From Sphingobacterium lumbrici (GTDB lineage: Bacteria > Bacteroidota > Bacteroidia > Sphingobacteriales > Sphingobacteriaceae): a stretch of DNA of 47,330 nucleotides. The notes under the pieces are model-generated. The model saw nothing but the letters and a program-made list of their open reading frames with translations, was not told the DNA's origin and made no database searches. The stretch lies in NCBI RefSeq assembly GCF_006476045.1, contig NZ_SRZY01000005.1, positions 1-47,330 of the forward strand, read 5' to 3'. The position numbers were made by a program, and so were the translations under genes. This document shows, piece by piece, positions 46,643 to 47,330 of this stretch (position 1 is the first letter of the stretch; every line of letters starts with the position of its first letter).

Positions 46643-46687
46643 TGGAAATATACCCTCATGTACCACAGGTGCACTCGGTGGCAGATG

Positions 46688-46741
46688 CTGCACAATGAAA
46701 ACCCCCTATGTGATCGTGCATCGGGGGTTTTCATTGTGCAG
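46688..46741. terminator. 19-bp perfect inverted repeat upstream of the rRNA promoters
   Basis: CTGCACAATGAAAACCCCC (46688-46706) pairs fully with GGGGGTTTTCATTGTGCAG (46723-46741) around a 16-base loop. The AAAACCCCC/GGGGGTTTT core is typical of terminators, though no T run follows the stem. It probably insulates the rRNA operon from upstream transcription. Confidence 0.6.
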
Positions 46742-46827
46742 GCTATCCGTGAGGAGATGAAAGGCAAATTTATCATTCAAATTGCCAGCGTGTTACATGT
46801 TTCCTGTAAAAAACTTTGTGTGAAAGC

Positions 46828-46859
46828 TTGGAAGTAATATTAAAAAGTTTCTATCTTTG
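46828..46859 (+). promoter_or_regulatory. rRNA promoter P1
   Basis: TTG (46828-46830), a 21-base spacer and TATCTTTG (46852-46859). The transcript would start near 46865 and run through a segment of about 120 bases with a small GCAA-type hairpin (CTCCGCAAGGGAG) before reaching P2. Confidence 0.65.
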
Positions 46860-46978
46860 CACCACTCCGCAAGGGAGGAACGGTCCGGAAGGGCATGAAA
46901 ACAGGGTGGAAGGTTGGTATTCGGAATAGATGAATGCGATACCTGAAAACGGGAGAAATAAAAAAAAGTAATTTTTAT

Positions 46979-47009
46979 TTTGGAAGTTTAAAAAAGATTC
47001 CTACCTTTG
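46979..47009 (+). promoter_or_regulatory. rRNA promoter P2
   Basis: TTTG (46979-46982), exactly 19 bases, and TACCTTTG (47002-47009): both boxes match the Bacteroidota primary sigma-factor consensus. The start point near 47015 leaves a leader of about 260 bases before 16S rRNA. The upstream A/T-rich tract (about 46960-46980) may act as an UP element. Confidence 0.8.
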
Positions 47010-47272
47010 CAATCCCAACGGAAACGAAGGGGTTAAAAAAAATAGATAAGAAGAGCCGTCAGGCTTTGAGATAAAAGCAGAAGCGCGATGCGGATGCGAA
47101 GAAAGTTCTTTAAGAAAATGATCATGTAACGTAACGAGTAGCTGAATATTTTTAGCGAAAGTTAAGAGTAAAAAGTTAGCAATAACAAGAATCAGCCAAG
47201 CCGGTTCGGGATAGATATAAAAACAAGACAATTCTATTTATTATAAATAGTCTTGATCTTACACTTCATTTT
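47010..47272 (+). other. Leader of the rRNA operon
   Basis: The segment from P2 to the 16S 5' end has no gene. It is A-rich and should contain the 5' strand of the 16S processing stem and antitermination signals, which cannot be confirmed without the 3' flank. Short frames in it are not credible genes. Confidence 0.7.

Positions 47273-47330
<58 letters not shown>

Larger units (their letters stand above)
46303..46659. repeat. Array of seventeen degenerate 21-bp tandem repeats
   Basis: Units start every 21 bases from 46303 to 46639 without spacers. Most begin TTT or TCT, and many have the form TTTATC..AAACTACC.TGAG; examples start at 46429, 46471, 46534, 46555 and 46597. Because the period is a multiple of three, all frames see 7-residue repeats; on the minus strand they read like LMVVFGK, LPIVCDK, LPVLCDK, LYVVFCK. 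Two pairs of units are inverted copies and form hairpins. The array lies between the IS3 remnant and the rRNA promoters. It has no CRISPR-like spacers. Confidence 0.75.

Noticed and set aside
46303..46659. CRISPR array
   Set aside because: The 21-base units follow each other without spacers and vary in sequence; no cas genes are nearby.
47001..47231. 76-codon minus-strand frame in the rRNA leader
   Set aside because: It lies over promoter P2 and the rRNA leader and has no coding character beyond chance.

Overview
The window is chromosomal DNA of a Bacteroidota bacterium, most likely a Sphingobacteriaceae member close to Sphingobacterium or Pedobacter. The evidence is the promoter type (TTTG / TAnnTTTG instead of -35/-10), SusC/SusD pairs, a hybrid two-component regulator, DUF4861 and MG2-plug proteins, and the 16S rRNA 5' end. 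Genus is an inference.

Bases 1-12900 are mostly housekeeping: the tail of an ISL3-type transposase, tRNA-Glu and purD on the minus strand, then on the plus strand an MG2/TonB-plug surface protein, a crotonase, a small lipoprotein, a phosphohexomutase with a NUDIX hydrolase directly behind it, a conserved protein of unknown function, and gcvP. Bases 13000-24300 carry an orphan DUF4861 lipoprotein, an RsmI-like methylase, a membrane protein, a Nif3-like protein overlapping a coiled-coil/zinc-ribbon protein, a TIR-bounded non-coding element of about 490 bp, a tricorn-like S41 peptidase, and an overlapping CPBP protease - DUF2007 - cdsA run followed by a DUF2461 gene. anmK (minus), gcvH (plus) and a DUF6263 gene (minus) follow.

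Bases 26865-46024 form a polysaccharide utilization locus (PUL). A 1344-residue hybrid two-component regulator is read leftward. Divergent from it runs a probable operon of GH88 unsaturated glucuronyl hydrolase, SusC, SusD, a second SusC and SusD, a BACON/right-handed beta-helix lipoprotein and a PL8-type lyase. PL8 plus GH88 is the classical core for uronate-containing polymers such as hyaluronan or chondroitin: the lyase leaves a 4,5-unsaturated uronate end and GH88 removes it. No sulfatase gene is in the locus, which points to an unsulfated polymer or to sulfatases elsewhere. The beta-helix lipoprotein, with acidic residues after its lipidated cysteine, may be an outside-facing lyase or binding protein and is the least understood part.

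Bases 46025-47330 lead from the PUL to a ribosomal RNA operon. They hold a remnant of an IS3-type transposase, a 17-unit array of degenerate 21-bp repeats containing two hairpins, a further long inverted repeat, two Bacteroidota-type promoters in tandem, and the first 58 bases of 16S rRNA.

Besides the PUL, the most unusual signals are the 21-bp array, the 490-bp element, and several genes whose -7 box ends exactly four bases before the ATG, which suggests leaderless mRNAs.
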